A stretch of DNA of 64,000 bases, taken from NCBI RefSeq assembly GCF_047948215.1, contig NC_134460.1, positions 126,712,324 through 126,776,323 of the forward strand, read 5' to 3'. The position numbers and the translations under genes are program-made. Source of the stretch: Lycorma delicatula. Taxonomy: Eukaryota; Arthropoda; Insecta; Hemiptera; Fulgoridae. Shown here in pieces: positions 61,405 through 64,000 of the stretch. Positions within the stretch are counted from its first letter, which is position 1; every line of letters begins with the position of its first letter. A model generated the notes under the pieces. The model was given only the letters and a program-made list of their open reading frames with translations. It did not search any database and was not told the DNA's origin.

Positions 61405-62920
61405 TATAAGCTCTGTTGTGTGTTGCTTTGAAATAAATAATACGCTATTATATACGGGATTTCCACTTGTACAATTACTCTTTTGGCTTATATCTTTGAC
61501 TAAAATATCAAATATTACAAAAAGTTTTTTGCGGAAGTATAATTAAATTAAATAATTAACTAAAGGTTATTTTATAATTAACAATCATTTTAAACACTTT
61601 ATGTCCATCATTATCACTTTGCTGACGTAAATTGTAGAAAAAAATTGAAAAGCATTACTAATTGCATTATTTAACTGGATTAATAATTGCATTATTTTAA
61701 CTAAATATTTTAAATTATATAATCGGTATATTGTCGTTTGAGGCATCATCTCTATCTTAATTGACGTTTCTGAACAAGATAACTTTACAAAATAGAAGTT
61801 TAAAAAAATAAAACCGATTTCAAAAAACTCACAGAAAAAGTAATATATATTATTAGATTTTCCTTTAAATTTCAACTTTTTGAAATCGATGACAAATTAA
61901 AACTACCAATACCTAACTAGACGTTAATTTTCTGTTTAAAAAATCTTCCACTCAAATTATCAAACAGAAACTTACTCTGACTCATCAGAGGAGCTCCTCT
62001 ACAAAATTACAGAAAAAATCGTCTCGGTGCATTCAATCATAAGAAAGGTTAGGCTTAAAAATTCTTTAAAAAAATAGAATTGTTAAAATCTTTTCTGTTG
62101 TAAAAGCAATTACAAGAAATATTTTCTTAATCAGTCACGATTTTGAAAATACTTTTGGTTAAATTAATCTTTTTAAATTTAGTTTCTCTTTCATTGATAA
62201 TTGTTTAAAAAATGTTTTCTGTTTAAAATTACTGCTGTTTAAAATAAACCAGCCCGTATAGAATTGAAAACGATGTTTTAATATAACAAATTTAATTCTT
62301 TCAACCAACTTCCACTTTGGAAAAATGACTTATTAATTCTGTTAAATTATATTTAAAGTTCGCCTTTGCGTTCGTTGATAAAATTACGTTTATTTAGTTC
62401 TCACTGTATAGGAAGCAGTATCTTATAAACTTACATATCAAATAAAATATAAATTTTAAATTACAGCCGCTTTGAAAAATTTGGCATTTATCTTTTAATA
62501 AGATTTTTTAACACTGCCATCCAAATCAGCTACCTTAAGATATTAGACTATGTATATTGAAAAACGCGAGATATTTAATCGAATAAAATAAAATTTACCA
62601 CAGTTAATGAATAATTAACCAAAGGTAATTTTGTTTTGAGTTTTCTTCCAAAAACTGATATTTACATGTATACCTATCAAACTGAATGCTTCCATTATTA
62701 AGTGCAACAGCCCTTTTGTTTATTATGTAAACTAGAATTATTAAAAATGATAAATAATAAAATAAGTCAATAAGTTTTTAAAGTATTTAAATTTACATTA
62801 ACTTTTGGTGAAGAAAACGTCACCATATTACTCAGTAAAGTTCTGTATGCTTTTCGCAGGTTTTGAATTAAAAATTTTAAATAATTGAAAATTTGCAACT
62901 CCTTTTGTTCCGGATTAACT
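61405..62920. other. AT-rich non-coding stretch
   Basis: No gene recognised; the minus-strand frame at 61585-61875 has no motif. Confidence 0.55.
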
Positions 62921-62922
62921 AC

Positions 62923-62960
62923 TAATGTGTGTGGTGTGTGTATATATATATATATATATA
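62923..62960. repeat. compound (GT)n(TA)n microsatellite
   Basis: gtgtgtggtgtgtgta followed by about ten ta units, next to the Tigger left terminus. Confidence 0.93.
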
Positions 62961-63244
62961 ATTAGGAATACAGATGATATATGCAGTAGGCTCTCGATAA
63001 TCCAACACATATTGGCCAGCCCTTGGGTAGGATTACCGGAAATTGTCAGATTATTGAAATTATCCGCATTGCAATGGAATAACCAACAGAAAAAGTTACG
63101 TGCTTTCGTACGCTTGTATTAATTTGAATAACTGATGTAATTTGATTAAGAAAATAACAATAATACATACAACTAATTACTTAACAGAAAAATACTGGTC
63201 AATAGTTTTTTTTTTTTTTAATAGACAGTTTAAAATTATTTTTT

Positions 63245-63838
63245 CGGAAACATCTTAATGTTAAATATCGGCAGCTGCCACTTAATTTTCTTCAGCTCAC
63301 TTGATACCCATGTTAAACGCACTCAAAGCACTTTCCTGACCTACAGTATTAATCGATAGCGAAGGTGTCACGTTTTCGCTGTCATCATCGTCTACGTCCT
63401 GATCCAGCCCATCTTCAATTATCTTCCGGTCAATCATTAATTTTTATCTTCAATTCCGGTCAGCCATTCATTTACGTCGTGTTGTATCAGTCCTTCTGAC
63501 TCGTCCTGACTACTACGATGAGTTCGCCAAAAAATTTTCCAAGATCATACTATAGTTTGGACAGGAATCTTTTCCCATGCTTGTACGAAATCGAAATGAC
63601 GTCGTCATTAAGATTTATCTCTTTTAAACTTTTTAAAATAGGCGTATGATGTTGCAATTTACTCGTTACATTATACAATAGATTCTTTTTGTAATTTGTT
63701 TTAATCATCTGGATCACATTTTGATCCATCGGCTGAATGATAGCCGTAACATTTGGCGGAAGAAGTAAAACACGGAGTCTCACTGGTGTCTTCCTCATCT
63801 GGGTGTCCTGTACAGTTGTCTAAAAATGATAATGCTTT
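63245..63838 (-). pseudogene. Tigger/pogo (DDE_1) transposase, frameshifted and interrupted by a SINE
   Basis: From the right on the minus strand: PAEKALSFLDNCTGHPDEED holds the second catalytic Asp (usual form LLLDNAPAHP). A frameshift near the DEED codons moves the reading to another frame, giving VRVLLLPPNVTAIIQPMDQN and VIQMIKTNYKKNLLYNV (usual LLPPN.TALIQPMDQGVI...K..Y). Next come FVQAWEKIPVQTIV and SWKIFW (usual AW..I...T....W), which need a further frame change. QDESEGLIQHDVNEWLTGIE and EDGLDQDVDDDDSENVTPSL form the acidic C-terminal linker, followed by SALSAFNMGIK. A stop ends one frame after FLSKL. The N-terminal half (HTH domains and first Asp) lies beyond the inserted SINE and window end. 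Confidence 0.78.
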
Positions 63839-63846
63839 TTCCGCCG

Positions 63847-64000
63847 GTCTCCTTGGCGCGAGTGGTAGCGTCTCGGCCTTTCATTCGGAGGTCCCGGGTT
63901 CGAATCCCGGTCAGGTATGGCATTTTTACACACGCTACAAATAATTCATTTCATCCTCTGAAGCAATATCTAACGATGGTCCCGGAGGTTAAACAAACAA
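63847..64000 (+). repeat. tRNA-like SINE, family S2 (copy c), running off the window
   Basis: The head tctccttggcgcgagtggta, gcgtctcggcctttcattcg and gaggtcccgggttcgaatcc, then caggtatggcatttttacac and acgctacaaa, matches copy b. The 3' tail tttcatcctctgaagcaa, then tcccggaggttaaacaaac, is shared with the S1 family tail. It is inserted into the Tigger transposase gene, next to the Ala-Glu-Lys codons. Confidence 0.85.

Larger units (their letters stand above)
62984..64000 (-). mobile_element. Tigger/pogo DNA transposon, right part outside the window
   Basis: cagtaggctctcgataatcc at 62984 matches the usual Tigger-type terminal inverted repeat (CAGTAGACTCTCG.TAATCC). It is followed by subterminal sequence with repeated ggattac, gattattg and gaaattatcc words. 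The decayed transposase gene lies at 63245-63838 on the minus strand. The other terminus is beyond the window end. An S2 SINE is inserted at 63847. Confidence 0.75.

Noticed and set aside
1..64000. CRISPR array, bacterial operon or rRNA
   Set aside because: No regularly spaced short repeats with unique spacers, no long bacterial-type frames, and no rRNA signature words; the repeats seen are eukaryotic SINEs, LINEs and DNA transposons.

Overview
The window looks like intergenic, gene-poor, AT-rich DNA of an insect. Frequent long A/T runs, microsatellites, tRNA-derived SINEs, mariner, Tigger and Harbinger relics, and Jockey-like LINE tails with poly(A) point to an arthropod nuclear genome. The repeat flavour suggests a hemipteran with a large genome, but that is an inference from familiarity and not a proof. 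No complete host gene, rRNA, functional tRNA, CRISPR array or bacterial-type operon is visible. Every protein signal I can defend belongs to a mobile element, and nearly all are broken.

Layout, left to right. 0-4 kb: two copies of a tRNA-headed SINE (S1). The second sits inside one arm of a long inverted repeat and has a perfect 11-bp target duplication; a pair of diverged direct repeats lies just before it. 5.2-5.8 kb: minus-strand relic of a widespread repeat-encoded arthropod protein. 8.2-9.1 kb: decayed mariner-like transposase. 11.05, 22.3 and 33.6 kb: three same-strand copies of an unclassified dispersed repeat (family R), plus two fragments near 33-35 kb. 15.66-17.78 kb: a complete PIF/Harbinger element with TIRs, a TAA target duplication, a decayed transposase on the plus strand, and MADF-like and BESS-like coding pieces on the minus strand. 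18.5 kb: S1 fragment. 20.4-20.8 kb: decayed LINE reverse-transcriptase C-terminus. 21.4-21.8 kb: mariner C-terminal relic. 24.6-25.1 kb: GC-rich LINE-type 3' end. 27.9-28.1 kb: unexplained GC-rich island. 37.25-38.56 kb: the best preserved mariner-like element, with 23-bp perfect TIRs, one stop and one frameshift. 38.66-39.0 kb: a 166-bp tandem duplication. 40.5-41.3 kb: S1 SINE abutting a LINE 3' tail. 46.5-46.9 kb: LINE C-terminus with poly(A). 47.3-48.2 kb: Jockey-type LINE 3' end. 54.47-55.80 kb: foldback element with arms of about 450 bp. 57.3-59.15 kb: mariner fragments next to a dead IS630-like transposase. 61.3 kb: tRNA-like SINE S2. 62.98 kb to the end: a Tigger/pogo element carrying an S2 SINE inside its transposase gene.

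Nothing here works together as a pathway. The story is layered transposition: DNA elements (mariner, Harbinger, Tigger, IS630-like, foldback) supply sites into which SINEs and truncated LINEs have inserted. Two unrelated SINE heads share one 3' tail, suggesting that both were mobilised by the same LINE machinery. The long stretches between elements are AT-rich sequence in which I see no gene.
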